A stretch of DNA of 64,000 bases, from contig JABAKD010000013.1 in NCBI GenBank assembly GCA_012845835.1, positions 2,894,415 through 2,958,414 on the forward strand, written 5' to 3'. Position 1 is the first letter of the stretch; the number at the start of each line of letters is the position of its first letter. Positions 35,866 to 62,708 of this stretch are shown here, piece after piece. The notes under the pieces were generated by a model. That model saw only the letters and a list, made by a program, of their open reading frames with translations, did not search any database and was not told the DNA's origin. This DNA is from Undaria pinnatifida (Eukaryota > Sar > Phaeophyceae > Laminariales > Alariaceae). The translations under genes and the position numbers were made by a program.

Positions 35866-36654
35866 CCCGGTGAAGAAAATCGGGGGTGCCCCCCCCTCCC
35901 GCAGCCTCGATACGAATAGGTTATGCATCTACAGGAGATCATGGATGTGGTCGCCCGGTGTGGCACTTTCAGTTTACTCAAAGCGAGTTTGTGTATGATC
36001 ATGGAGAGTTCGAAATGTCGGCCTCCATGCGGGAGGAGTTGCAGCAAACATGGCGGACGCTTTGCCGTAACAAGTTCCTGGGAATATATCGCTAGACATC
36101 TCTTGAATGGCTGAACTGGGGTTGGCGGTGGATGCTTGCATTTTGCGTGTAAGCGCGCGACCTTGTCTCCAACATCAATACCCCACTGCCTGCGTGGTAC
36201 CCAAAACGCATATATACTGCCGGCGAGTCAACAGGATATTTCCTCACATTGTGGGGAATATCAAAGTTTATACATGCACAACTAGTCTACCCTCTAGTAT
36301 ACACTGAGTATTGTAGTAGAAAAAAACTCAATCAGCGACAAACACTAAAGGAAGTCACTACATCGGAAATGGGGAAGTCGACGTCAATGCTGCAGCTCTT
36401 CGTAGAGGGTGAAACAAGGAGAAGGGCGACGGCCGGCAGGCTGTGTTCAAGCACCACCCATGTAATGCCCACTGTATCACGCCTCGTCCCGCAATAGCTG
36501 CAGTATGCAAACGCGTACCTCGTGCCAGCTTCATGCGCAATCGTGTGAATTGTCCGAGGTTAACACCGAAAAAACCAGATCGCCAACTACTACAGCAGTG
36601 TGTGCACGTATATGTGACACATAACACGTCGCAAAAAAAAAAAAATCTTTTTTC
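35866..36654. other. No gene seen
   Basis: No supported gene; short overlapping frames on both strands. Confidence 0.35.
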
Positions 36655-36960
36655 ACAGAGTGCAGGCTCACCCTTGTGGAAGGGCACAACCACAATCTAA
36701 CAGAGACGCAGCGAAGATCACCCGGACGTTTTGGTTCTCCAAGGCCAAGGCTTCGTCTCCCTGGAACTCAGGTAGAGGTGTCCTTCTGCTGGTAAAAGTA
36801 TTTGTTTACGGTGGGTTGCCGGGGGCTTGACCGAAGTTGGAGAAGCAACGTTCGATCGAGAGCTGCCCAAATTTTTTAACGGTGTATTACCCGAGGAGTT
36901 TGTCGTCGTCTCCGCACGCGAGCATGTCGCAAAACACTATTTTTGGTGAGTGGGCCGTCT
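36655..36960 (+). repeat. Repeat F, fourth copy (partial)
   Basis: It shares GGCTCACCCTTGTGGAAGGG, CACAACCA, GGTTCTCCA, GGCTTGACCG, ATCGAGAGC and TTTTTTAACGGTGT with 6885-7170. Confidence 0.5.
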
Positions 36961-38940
36961 GCGCGAGAACATTTCATACGAGACATCAACGTTGCCCGTT
37001 TACCGTATCGTACTTCTTGTTCCTCAATCATGCACGTACATGTATTATATAATCTAAAGTAGGACTAAAAATACGTCGCTTGTTTTTGTTGTTACAAGTG
37101 CTTGCGTTATGACATGACGTTCTACCTTCTGAACACAATAAAAATGCAGACTGACATTGCCAGCTGACCTGGCCATTACTCGAACTTAACCTCGTCCCGA
37201 ATTTTCTAAACAATTTGGATACTATTCATATTATTTTGATAAAGCTCCAAGTCCGGCAGCAGTGGTTCTGATCCCGCCGCATTTCTCGAGTTTTAAATAT
37301 TAGAATGCGAATTATACCTTCGTGGAGAACGTTGAAAAGACATTACGCTGTCAAGTGTCAACACTAAAGCCTATACGAAGTTCTGATATTCGATGTTGCT
37401 GACAGATACTCGCCCCGAGCGTCCCCTTGTGTCATGACCTCGGGGGTGGGGTGGGGGGGGGCGTCTTCTCGAGACATTAGTTCAAGATTAATGTCATCGG
37501 GGATTACCCGTAAGTCAGTGTGAGCGAAGCAAGGTGCCATCCCCAGCGCGCAATACGAACAGCGGGCAGGGGCTACAATGATAATCCGAGCATCAATTTT
37601 GAGAAAACCAAACACTGGCAAGGAGAACAGGACAACACTCTTCGAACAAGGAAAGGAGAGGGGACGCGTGCCACGACTGCGACGGTGCACCGCTTTTTTT
37701 TCTTCTTGGGTTCCTCAGAGTGGGAGCTTAGGACACGTCCCTCCAAAACCCCGACCTTAGAGAGATAAAAAGCTGCTACCGCATGAAAACGCCCATGGTC
37801 TAGGTACACAACGATAATCATGCGAAAAGAAATGACCTGCTTTCGACGGTTTCAGGCTAAGGAGCCCTCTAATAATGCCGACGAAACAATTTCATACCTC
37901 TATCGTGTCTCGCGTCAGGGGCGGGAAAGCAAAGTAGGCAAAAATGTGGGCGTGGCAAAACCCTAAGAAATATGTTTCAACCTTTTCTTAGTACGTCGGG
38001 TTCGGCATCCTTGCAGGAACTACGAACCTGTTGATGTACGCTACACAACGTGCCTAAGTGTACACAACATACAGAACTCGCACTGCATCACGAAGGAGCA
38101 TCACGGTGAACACATACGGCCCGCGTGTTTGGACTTGTCCCAACAACCCCTCCATATCTGGCATCCTACTGCAACAATGTGTTTAAGGACACAATTATAC
38201 CGTTACTTTGTGATGACCGCTAAACCAGTAGCAACGTTATCCCAATGAAAACCACGTGGCACCTTATCCACCATCAGGTTGATAGCCAAACCGCGTTGCA
38301 AAATGCCTTTCGTCCTGCGGCACCACAAGAAACCGAACCGATCCGTGGCTATTCAACCGCCACCGGCTATCAAAATTGATTGGATCACAGGTCCAAATCA
38401 ACGCACGACAAAGTTTCCACACCTCACCAAAGCTGGCGCCACTTTCCTCCGCATACCGGCACATAAACAAATCACTACAACGCTCGTTGTAGCCCTGCCT
38501 CCCGCAATGATCTGTCTGCTGCCGCGTCAACACATATTACGTTGCCGAGCGTCCCACCACGTCGCCAGAACTTTTGCTGCAAGACGAAGTCATTACCAGG
38601 CAGTGCACCTCCTCTGGTACACCAATACCTCATTCATGCAGTATGTAAAATTAGTTTTGATCAGGGAGAAGAAAATCGAGCAAGCCAATGAGACCAAACC
38701 AACCCTAATTCGACGTAAACCCGTAGCAAACTCACCCAGCTTGGTCTCTGCTTCGTAGATGACCACTATTTCCTAAAAATAGAAGAAAAAATAGGATAGC
38801 TGAAAAAGCGGCGTACACAGTAAAATCGCTACTACTATCAACCACCACAAACCACCATATGGGAAAGTGGCGTACAAATAAAAACTGAACTGCTCTCTTG
38901 TTTCTTCTGTATAAGCACGAACATGACTCAGTGACGTGAA
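36961..38940. other. No gene seen
   Basis: No supported gene. The longest frame (38279-38758, 159 codons, plus strand) has no recognisable domain and faces open minus-strand frames. Confidence 0.35.
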
Positions 38941-38944
38941 AACC

Positions 38945-39029
38945 AAAAACGCTGCTACGCGGAAGTGTGGTGAGCTAAAGCTTTATTTCTCCCCATCCGC
39001 CGGAGGATAAAAAAAAAAAAAAAAAAAAA
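38945..39029 (+). mobile_element. Poly(A)-tailed retroposon-like fragment, copy 2
   Basis: ACGCGGAAGTGTGGTGAGCT, AAAGCTTTATTTC, CCATCCGCCGGAGGAT and 21 A. It matches copy 1 (33955-34049) up to the A tract; the flanks differ. Same orientation. Confidence 0.5.
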
Positions 39030-40488
39030 GCTCTACGTTTTACTTCAAATAAGACGAGTACCAGACCGCAGCGCGTACAAAGTACGCTTAGCTGCTGTCT
39101 GCTACAGATTGGAAGAGTACCAGGACGTAGCACAAAAATATCACCCTGCTACTACCTGCTTCGGAAGAGACGAGTACCAGACAGTAACATACAGATTAAA
39201 GTTCAGTTAGTTGCCGGATTGCGCACACGTGGACCGATGTGCGGTATGGATGCCTTCTGCGCGCTTCGACAGGAATGCCTCTGAGGAAAAGCACAAAAGC
39301 AGGCATCCCACGTCCACCGGCCAGCGTGAAGGAGTTCGCGTGGGCGGTACAGAGCCAGGTTCTCCTCAGGAACCGGATGCGCGATCATAACCGGAACCAA
39401 CCAGCCTATAGGCCAACCAGTATAATAAAAAAAAAACGAACAGTCTAATCCACTAACAATAATACGCGAAGAATATAAAGACAACTAATAATAACAAAAA
39501 AAAATAAGAAAAAATAAAAAGTACACAAAAATAAAATAAATAGATAGAGAGGATCACGAAAATACACCGAAAACATACAACACAACACAACACAATACAT
39601 TACGGTACGACAAAACACAACTAAACACAACACACCACAACACGACACGACACGAAACGGTGTCAATGAGACATCCACAGCGAAAAATAGAACAACCACG
39701 AAGACAGATCAAGAAAAAAAAAAGATGGTACATCGACGTACCCAAGATCCTAATCCATACCGTACGCGATTTATGCACTCTCAGCTAACGTTTTAGTTGG
39801 ATAGCGCATGCTGTTGGTGTTTCGAGACCGTGCCTCCCATCCCATGTGCAACCATGAAACCTGACTGAGCGCAGGTTGAAACTGTACAAGCAAAATTGCC
39901 GAGTTGAGGCGCGATGTACTAAGCATAGTGTAGAACGCGCCCTCCACATTGCAGAGTCCAGCCTTGGTCATTCTTTGGCGAATTTTTCCAGTAGGATACA
40001 ACACACCCTGGGAATGCCCGGGTATGCATCCCCGAGTGTGACCTGGAAACCATCCTGCTTCAATCCTTCGGTACATGCCCACGCATTACCAATTCAATCA
40101 GCAATGTACCAGAATACCTGAAGCCGGAGTAAATTCAAACAGTGTAGAGGTTCCTCCACAGTGCCGGTTGAGTAGTGCCGGTTGCCCGCTATTGTGCTGT
40201 GAAACCGCTTGGCATACGGGGAAAGCCGGTAGCGGCGGTACACGGGTTAGTGCCCATTTCCGCTACATTGTCCGTTATTGCTGGCTGGCTCATAACGGCA
40301 CTACAGAAGGACCCTACAATAACCTTTAAAAGTACTTGACTATATTTCTTGCTAAAATTGTCGTCCTGTCCTATACCATTTCCCCAACCAGAGGGGAGGG
40401 GCACACGGTGCGGCGGGCGAGCAGAGTTGCCATGGAATATGCGGTAATGCAATGCATGGAGTGCAGAAGTGGGGGTTGTCACAATACG
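39030..40488. other. Region downstream of the epimerase gene; no gene seen
   Basis: It contains an A/C-rich low-complexity stretch (about 39420-39660, CACAACACAA-type). The part just below 40489 should hold the 3' untranslated region of the epimerase transcript. I see no clear polyadenylation signal. Confidence 0.4.
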
Positions 40489-54565
<14,077 letters not shown>

Positions 54566-54965
54566 TGTTGTCGTCGTCGTTGTCGATACGCACGTTATGG
54601 AAGCAGCCTTGCTACTTTGTGGAGTAGCTGCGTGAGTCTAATACACGGTCTGAAGAAGATGAAGATGAAGTAAAAGAAGAAGGAGATGAAGATGCCTTGG
54701 TTGACAAAAAAACTCCCCCGCAGTTTAGCGTCGACTCACGTTTTCGCGTTTGCTTTCTTTCGCTCTTCGTGAGGTGGTTAGTTATTGTTGTTGTTGTTGT
54801 TGTCTGGGAGGAATGAATGAAAAGCTCGGCGGTCGGAAGAGTGATCCGATGGGGGCGGGGGAGGAGAGGAGAGAGACAGACAGACAGACGGACAGATGGC
54901 CGGGGACTATCGTGGCGCCGGTTGGTGACCAAACCCCCGGTGCATGGTGGATGGCCCTGCATACA
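54566..54965 (-). promoter_or_regulatory. Upstream region of the epimerase gene
   Basis: On the transcribed strand the 5' side carries CTTCTTC/CTTCATC pyrimidine runs (about 54650-54690) and a short AAC repeat (54786-54803, GTT on the plus strand). No TATA box is evident. The limits are arbitrary. Confidence 0.3.
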
Positions 54966-56640
54966 ATATAGGAGGCGAGGCGTGCTTGGCCCTTGCAGGA
55001 TAGCCAGTGACGCTCAGAGCTCGCTCGCTCAGAATTTTCGGCCAAAATGGAATGTGGTCCGCGTTTGTTTTGGTAAGGTTAAGGGATCTCGCGTTTCTCT
55101 AACAGGTAGGTGTCGATGTAGATTTGTGGCGAAGATGGGGGTTTTGCTCGCGGCGAGAATTCCACCCAAATCAAATCCACCATTTTTTTTGCCTCTGGCG
55201 CGTTTTGTTTGCGATCACTCTCTACTATACTAGGTACATGGTAGCATCTCTTGTTCTCCCCTCACACGGATAGATAGTCACTATTATTGCATGTTTTCGT
55301 GTTGATCGACATTTTTCCCAGCCCCTACGTTGAAGGTAAAAACCGGATATTCCCTGTCGCTCTATCAGCGAGGCATGCAGCGTTCCGTCAACCCGCGTGT
55401 GTATCGCGAAACACCTTCGGGACATTATTCTTGTGCAGCATGCAGCAGCTAATTTTACCACAAATCGCGAATTATGTGTATTTTTGCGGTCGAAGCCGGC
55501 GTCTGAAACTTCAGCTTGAGGGCATTTGCCGATGTCAGCACAGCGGCGGCATCATCATACCAGTGCACCAACCGCTGTGTATACAAACCAAACTGAGCAT
55601 ATGCACGTGCTCCAGAAGAAGTATCTGCGAAAGAAATGGACATATGATGTCGGAATTGCAAGACCCATGGGCAGCAGATGGACCAACAATTCGGACAAGC
55701 CATGTCATATTGCTCTACTCTATACCTGGAGAACATTCTATCGTGCCAAAGGTTGAGCGGAAACGGTGCACCGGAGTGTTCGACGGGTGGAAGGGTTTGT
55801 GGGCGCAGGGGTAATTACACGGCACGAGAAAACATATCGTTTAAGCTAGCTAACGGCGCGTGTTACGATAGACGTGCACGCACCACTTTTTTTCCAAGAG
55901 AAAAATCCCGTGGCCTAGGTGTACCACGAAAATCATGCAAAGAAAAATGGCATATATATATATTTTTTATTTTCTGACGATTTTGGGTCATGAAGCCCGG
56001 TCATTCAACAAAAATTGGAGACGAAAACTGCTACCTGCTATCATAGCACGCGTCTACACAATTTTCCCCCCCGCCAAAGTTTCGCCTTCGTTCAGGGTTT
56101 TCGTAGAGTGCGCGCCAACAAACAGGTTCTTGAGTTGCTTTTATGCCACTATCCGCGCACGTGATGACAAACAAAAAGGGACCGTCTATGGAACACTTAG
56201 CATCAGCTATTTATTTACCTGAACCAGACAAATGTTAGGACGGGATATTACCGCTCGGGGGGACTTTTTGCCGACATCCCAGGGGCTTAGGCGTAGCGTG
56301 CAGGTAGGTACGGACTTCCAACAGTATAGCCTGGACTATCGACCATTCGCATGACATGATGGTACGAAGTACCAGGTACCACGTAATACTATGTACTATT
56401 CAACAAAATATAGTATAACACCATGTGTACTTGATATATTCGACTGACTAACATAGGCCAGGTAGGCGTCACCTTGAGCGGAAAATCTAAGGATGCTTGC
56501 GGCGAAAAGACATATTGAAATGTGTTCGTTTATTTCCGTCCGGAGCGGTCGCGTAATTGCACAGGTACATGATCTCCTCTCAGAGAGGGGAGTTTAGCGG
56601 CAACATTGCCCCCAATGCGTTAAACATGCATACGTTGGTG
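54966..56640. other. No gene seen
   Basis: No supported gene; frames are short and overlap on both strands. Confidence 0.35.
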
Positions 56641-56643
56641 ACC

Positions 56644-56729
56644 ATCCATCCATCTATTCATCCATCCGTCCATCCGTTCATCCATCCATCCATCCATCCA
56701 TTCATCCATCCATCCATCCATCCATCCAT

Positions 56730-56760
<31 letters not shown>

Positions 56761-56778
56761 CCCATCCATCAATCCATT
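56644..56778 (+). repeat. (CATC)n microsatellite
   Basis: About 135 nt of CATC repeats with TTCATC and GTC interruptions. The IHPSIHPS-type frame is a product of the repeat. Confidence 0.95.
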
Positions 56779-58925
56779 GGTTTCCTTCTACCCCCCTTGA
56801 CCCGCGACAGTGTAGTGGAGTCGTGAGGACGGCAGACCCGGCGCATACTGCTGTGAGGAAAAAAAGAACAATCACACTAACTATACATCGCGTTGAAAAG
56901 CAATCTTGTTTGACCTCGACGTGAATACCCCCAGATTATAACATGATTTATGTTCACGTTCGAGGTGTAAGCGTCTCCTGTCCCTTTTCTCCCAAGCCGT
57001 TCATCCGTCTTCATCAAGTGACAGGCAGGTAGGCCTCGTGTCGAGCATAATTTCAAGTACCCTGTATTTTTCACTAACTACCCGAGCGGATCATGTTATT
57101 AATTTTGCAGCAGCGCCATTGTTCACCATTTCATACAAATTATTCCGCGGTCGTCAGCTGTAAGTTCGACAAATCTGGGGTCGATACTCATCTTTGCAGG
57201 CTGTGTTAGTTATTTAACAACGGGTATGCTAAAAATTGCGACATAGAGTGTCACCGTCGCTTTTCGTATTTTAGCGCAATAATGGAAGGCGGACTGCTGG
57301 CTCGAACTGATGCATCTGCCGGCAATACTCTGAACAGCATCTTCCTATAACATATTTCATTCTCCAGACCATGGTTTTGCGCGCAATAAATGAACCTTTC
57401 TTGGCATACCTCAAGATATCAGTGTACGTGTACCCACATACGTGGCACGAATGCGTACATGCGGCTATTTTTATTGAAAGCGCTTCTCAGATTGGTTGAC
57501 GTTCTCATTGTTGTTCATGATTACGAAGAACATCACAAGAGCGTACAAAATAAAGTAGCGGCTGCCGCAAACGTTCCATCCGGCATGATAACAAAACGAA
57601 AGCGGGTATTATAATCTGCCATTGGTTTTACCTCCGCCGATTCCAAGTCAGTTTTATGCTGTCGTCCAAAACGTGGGTGCAACTGCATGGAAGAAGGCGC
57701 TAATGCGAGGCTGGTCGTAGAACGTGATGCCATCCTCCGAGATGCCAGCAGACGGCACTTTGGCCCCTAGACCGACCGAAATTTTGCAATAAGTTGCCTT
57801 GACGTACGTCGAATTGCTAAAATTTGGTGGGCTTTAGTGTGAAACATCGGTTGGACACCATTGTTTGCTGCTTGTTTTGCGTTGACTGACCGACTCATGA
57901 CATACTTGCCATTAGTTGAGCATATATACAGGTGTGTTTAGTCTATACATTGAAGTATGAAATAAGCAGGGACGGCTAGGTCGTCTGCATGGAAAAGTCG
58001 AGGGCACTGTGGACGCATCGTCTAGGCACAATCTCATGTGTTAGACGGCGAAAACGTGATGTGCAATCATTGAGTTTTACAGAGTAAGCATCATGTCCGT
58101 ACGAAACAATGCAAACCAGTCATTCTTAGGGGTTCAAACCTACCCGCGCCCAGACTGTAGCATTGGCAGTCGACAAACAAATACTCGCTCTCGTAGCGTG
58201 ATAGTAATGTTGCAACAATATTATATCCGTCATGGTTTGGCTGTGTTGGTCGTTCCATGGCAGACACATGTAATATATGTGAAGGGGGGGGGGGCGAGTT
58301 CATGCGTGAAAATGTTTCCGCCGATCGACGTTTCGCCGATTGCTTGACCAGACCACACGGGCTGCGGAAAACGTGTATAATTTTCCAGAGGTTTTCCGAT
58401 ACTTGTTGGTTGTTTCACCGTGAGACGTTTGGTACTGTCGTGTTCTAAAAATATTCATGTTTATAACTTAGTAAATGACTGGCATGAGGTGGTCCCGACA
58501 AGACGGGTGTGCGTGAGTGCCGTGCTCAGTTAGTCGGTCGTCGGTTTTGTGAGAGCCAAAAAACGGCGCAGAAAGCAAACCCAAGAGTGTAGACGTACTT
58601 CGGTGTACGGCCAAATCATGGCGCGAGGGCTGTAGAGTACCCCGTCAAACGGCAAGTAAGTGACTCATAGAATCTGTGCCGTTTGTTGGTTTTTCCGTAT
58701 TTGCTTTCCACTGGCTGCCACAGACCCGCTCCCGGGTTTATGGTTTTGCGGTGATGGTTTAGTCTACTTGATTACCGGATGTCGGCACGTGTGGCAGCAG
58801 CAAATCGTACGGTGGTCAGTCATCCTATGTGCTGGTGAAAAATATATACATATTAACGCGCTTGTCAAACAAATGCACAGCCACCTACGGCCTAAATAAG
58901 ACATGCGGTAAGGACTCGTGGTGCG
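56779..58925. other. No gene seen; faint A fragment
   Basis: About 57150-57215 carries a diverged A head (CAGCTGTAAGTTCGA, CTCATCTTTGCAGGCTGTG). Otherwise no supported gene. Confidence 0.35.
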
Positions 58926-59160
58926 ATACGCCTCCCCCGCCCCCCCCCCTACATAGTTTATTTGACGATATCACTGGTTTTGGAAGCAGCTCCCATCCGT
59001 ATATCCTGGAATACGGTGCTCCTTGCCATTCCAACATCATCGTTCTTTAGTACTTTACACACTGTAGAGTACATGAAGATAGGTGTTTCATGTGTAGCAT
59101 CCTTCCCCGTGTCGAGCAGACACATGAAACCTTCGACAAAGAAATCGCTCGTTTAAGAGG
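58926..59160 (-). pseudogene. Fossil coding fragment, minus-strand relative of 2952-3158
   Basis: The minus strand reads SDFFVEGFMCLLDTGKDAT then, further on, STVFQDIRMGAASKTSDIVK and a stop. It aligns over about 60 residues with the peptide at 2952-3158. A C-rich plus-strand tract follows the stop at both loci. No start codon or upstream exon was found. Protein family unknown. Confidence 0.4.
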
Positions 59161-59865
59161 GGAGGCTAACTCTAAAGGAGACACCAAAGGGGAATGTCGT
59201 CAGCTCAAGAAACTCCAAGAGACAGGAACATAGCCGAGGAAAAATCAAATACAGTAAATTCCGAGTCGCCAGTATACCAATATTCCGAGACGAGCAGAGC
59301 AAAAAATATACACCTGAAATATTGAAGATATACAGAACACTAACAGCGAGATCACATAGGAAGGCCTACCGTATAATTAAAACGAAACGAATTAGCTGAA
59401 TAGTAGTCAGTGACAGCGTAAGCACATGCAACAGAGGCAATGTAGGCAGGCCATGAAGTCCTCGCGGCGTCACCATGTACGACAGGTATACGTATAGCAT
59501 GGCTGTCTAATTTATGACCCTTGGCGGTTGAAAGACAAAACACGCTATAAACGAAGTATACCCATCTCAGGTGTCAAGTCTACACGCACATTGAACGATA
59601 GAACTTGCCGGACTGTTGCGAGGGATCATTGGAGTTGGTACATCGCTCACTATATTTGAGAATTCAAGACGGTTTGTTGATGGAGCATGCGGAAGGAAAG
59701 GAAAAAAAAAACAATGTCCTCCCATTTCTCACAGCTTCCCGGGGATGTTCGTGTTTGATTCTGCGGCAGCCATTCCTACAACTACCAGCACCAATCGTTC
59801 CTCACCACCCGGGCGGGCGCAGACGCTCGGTCTGTTGACATTGCAAGTCGGGGTGTTATTGATAT
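59161..59865. other. No gene seen
   Basis: No supported gene between the fossil fragment and the copia element. Confidence 0.4.
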
Positions 59866-60291
59866 TGTGTGATACCCTGGCACGGTGGTTTGAGAGGCTG
59901 TGCCGTCGACGTTAGTCGAGGTGATGGCACGGTGCGAGAGGATAGCCTGGAAGACGAAGAGCTCCCGAGATGTAGAGAAAAAGTTGAATAGTGCAACAGT
60001 GGTGCTTATTTTAGCCAGTACACACAGATATATACCACACAGTTGCAGGATCCCATACGACGGCTGCTCCCCAAGGATGACCAGGACAGCTATAATCCGG
60101 AAAGATCTACAAGAGAGAGCCACACGAGAGAGTGAGCCACCTGGATGTCAGACGGAGAATCCTACGGAAGTAATTTGCCCGCATACATACGTACGTGACA
60201 CTCGAACCGACACATATGAGATCTAAGATACACCAGAGTAGTGCTACTTAACATTGACTCATCATGGATATGTGCTAACATTTCCATAACA
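59866..60291 (-). repeat. Copia 3' LTR
   Basis: 426 nt, the same length as the partner LTR without gaps, with TG...CA ends on the minus strand. It follows the polypurine tract. Confidence 0.88.
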
Positions 60292-60302
60292 CGTCTCCTC
60301 AA
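60292..60302 (-). other. Polypurine tract of the copia element
   Basis: TTGAGGAGACG on the minus strand, immediately upstream of the 3' LTR, where plus-strand DNA priming is expected. Confidence 0.5.
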
Positions 60303-60499
60303 TGGAAGTTGCAGTAACTTGTACCAAACTAATGATGATTCATTCAAGCAATTATTTTCGTTCCATGCATTCCAACCAATAAAATACCACGTGATGATTC
60401 AGTCATATACGTGCAACAATACATTCACGCTCTTGCGAAAGAATATCTGCTACTGCACAAACCATACTACCATGACTTCCAAATCCTACATGGCTAGTT

Positions 60500-62250
60500 C
60501 AACCAATGATGGTGCGAGGCCGAACGTCGATTACAGAAAGAGCAAGTTGATTCGCACAAACAGAACAGATTAAAAACAAACACGCAAACATAGAACACGA
60601 CATATTGAAATCGCTGTTGAACTGGCGGTTGATGAAATCGTTCACGTTGAAGTTGCTGATGATGTCTAGCAGGTTCCTGAAGCGATGCTTGTTCAGGCCA
60701 TTTGTGCCGATGCCGGCAGGGTTGATGTCGGTCGAGATGTAGTGGATGGAAATCCTTCTCCTCGACACGAGCTCTCGGATGAAGAAGAAGCGCAGCGCGA
60801 TGTAGTTTGTCGTCGAGCTGAAGGAGCGGTTTCCCAGCGCGGGCAGCGTCGCTGTGTTGTCGCAGTACAACGGCACTTTCGCGAAGTCCTTGCCGAACCG
60901 TAAGTCAGTCAGCATGCTCGAGCAGAACACTGCTTCCTTCATTGCCAAAACCAACGCGACCAGCTCCGCCTCCATGGTCGACATGGCAATCAGGCTTTGT
61001 AGCCCTGACTTGAAGCCAATCGGCGCATTGCACAGCATCGACGAATGGCATGAGGTGAACGTTCCGTTGTACGGGCTGTTGGCCCAGTTGCAGTCCGAAA
61101 AGATTGCAGGCTTGAAGCTTCTCCTCTTGTAAGAAATACTGAAGTCGGTTGTCCCCGCGAGATAGCAAGGAGTGTTCTTCGCCGCCACCATGCGGATCTG
61201 CTGGGTATCGCCATCTGGCGAGCCAGTTGACCAACGGCATACATGATGTCGTACCTTAACACTTGGCAAACATACATCTGGCACCCCACAATGTCCTGGT
61301 AATGCTTCTTTTCTTCCTCGTCCAGCAGAGTCTCGTCAGGCTGCTGGTTGGAGAATTCGGGACATTTCCCCAGCGTGTTAGTCGGCTTGCATTCCGACAT
61401 TACGAACATCTCCAGGATAGACTTGGAGTAAGCCGCTTGAGAGATCGTGAGAGTGCCACGCTCATAGTCTCCCATGTCGCTAATCTTCAAACGCTGCCAT
61501 GAACTCTCTTTTACCGTCGCCATGGCGTCAGAATTGTTGCTGAACAGGAGGTAATCGTCCACGTAGAGGGTCATTTACATCCGAACACCGTCGTGATCGT
61601 ACAAGTAAACACACTTGTCGAACTAAAGCGGAACGAAGCCGATCTCGACAAGGGTGGGGTCCATGGTGTTGAACCAGTTCCCGAGGCTTTGGGCCAGCCC
61701 GTAGAGGCTGTTCTCTGGCTGCATCACTAGCTCACCTCCGTCCTTGCCCTTGGCCTTGAATCCAGGCGGCTGCTCGACGAACACCAACTCCAGGATATCC
61801 GCGTACAGGAAGGCAGTTGATACGTCCATCCGGTGTAGAAGCAGGCCGACGTGCACGGCTATGAAGCATATGATCCACACGCTCTGGATTATGCACACCC
61901 GGGGGTAGATTCTGCCAGAGTCAAGGCCAGGAACTTGGTTCCAACCTCGAGCCACTACACGAGCCTCAAAGGAGCCGTCCTCCTGGCGCTTGATCACCCA
62001 TTTCAAACTGACTCGCTTCCGTCCAGCGGGAACAGCAGAGCGCGGACCAAGCTTGTACACTTGACGATCTCTCAGACTCGCGATTTCGCATTCTGCTGCT
62101 GCGTTCCACAGGGCGGCTTCATGCGTGGCCCGTGTTTGCTTGATTGTCCGTGGAACATTCGGTTGCTTTGTTCCCACAGCGTACGCGAATTACGTGAAGC
62201 CATATGTGCTGTCCCTGTGGGCGACATCGGGATACTCCCCCCTTCATGGT
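60500..62250 (-). pseudogene. Copia pol remnant: reverse transcriptase and RNase H
   Basis: The N-terminal part (62177-61623) carries the RVT_2 pattern: ALWNAAAECEIASL, LKWVIKRQEDGSFEARVVARG, the catalytic-Asp block RMDVSTAFLYAD and SLYGLAQSLGNWF. In-frame stops follow at about 61623 and 61575. The frame then resumes with the catalytic LYVDDYLLF (from 61574). A frameshift near 61210 separates this from RNase H (to about 60600): AIFSDCNWANSP, MSTMEAELVALV, LYCDNTATLPA, FFIRELV. The normally conserved TKHI and ADIGTK motifs read TNYI and AGIGTN. The element is incapable of making a working polymerase. Confidence 0.88.
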
Positions 62251-62261
62251 AAACGCGTAGG

Positions 62262-62282
62262 CTCATAACCTGTCATTGCCAT
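62262..62282 (-). other. Possible primer-binding site
   Basis: Directly after the 5' LTR the minus strand reads ATGGCAATGACAGGTTATGAG. GGTTATGAGCC is loosely like the initiator-tRNA complement used by many copia elements, but it is offset and imperfect. Confidence 0.2.
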
Positions 62283-62708
62283 TGTGTGATACCCTGGCAC
62301 GGTGGTTTGGGAGGCTGTGCCGTCGACGTTACTCGAGGTGATGGCACGGTGCGAGAGGATCGCCTGAACGACGAAGTGCTTCCGACATGTTGAGAAGATG
62401 TTGGCTGGTACGACAGTGGCGCTTATTTTATCCAATACAAACAGATGTATACCGCAGAGTTGCAGGATCCCACACGACGGCTGCTTGCCAAGGATGACCA
62501 GGACAGCTATGATGCGGAACGATCTACAAGAGAGAGCCACACGAGAGAGTGATCTACCTGGATATCAAGCGGAGAATCCTACGAAAGTAATTTCTCCGCA
62601 AATATACGTACGTTACACTCGAACCGACACATATGAGATCTACGATACACAAGAGCAGTGCTACTGAACATTGATTCATAATGGCCATGTACTATAACTT
62701 CCATAACA
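62283..62708 (-). repeat. Copia 5' LTR
   Basis: 426 nt, aligns without gaps to 59866-60291. Ends TGTTATGG...CACACA on the minus strand. Confidence 0.88.

Larger units (their letters stand above)
59866..62708 (-). mobile_element. Ty1/copia LTR retrotransposon remnant
   Basis: Two 426-nt direct repeats (59866-60291 and 62283-62708) enclose 1991 nt of damaged pol, read on the minus strand. In element orientation each LTR starts TGTTATGG and ends CACACA (TG...CA). A purine tract TTGAGGAGACG (60292-60302) abuts the 3' LTR. Gag, protease and integrase are absent. The LTRs differ at 52 of 426 positions by my hand count, about 12%, so the insertion is old. The five bases on either side (GATAT and CGGGG) do not match, so no target duplication is visible. 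Confidence 0.88.

Noticed and set aside
38279-38758. 159-codon plus-strand frame
   Set aside because: No family resemblance, overlapping minus frames, and no repeat of the peptide elsewhere. Not enough to call a gene.
56557-56826. IHPSIHPS-repeat protein
   Set aside because: A product of the CATC tetranucleotide repeat. No conserved sequence at either end.
62244-62540. 98-codon and 113-codon frames beginning MALSCRSFRIIAVL at two places
   Set aside because: They look like a conserved gene pair, but the similarity is simply the two LTRs of the copia element.
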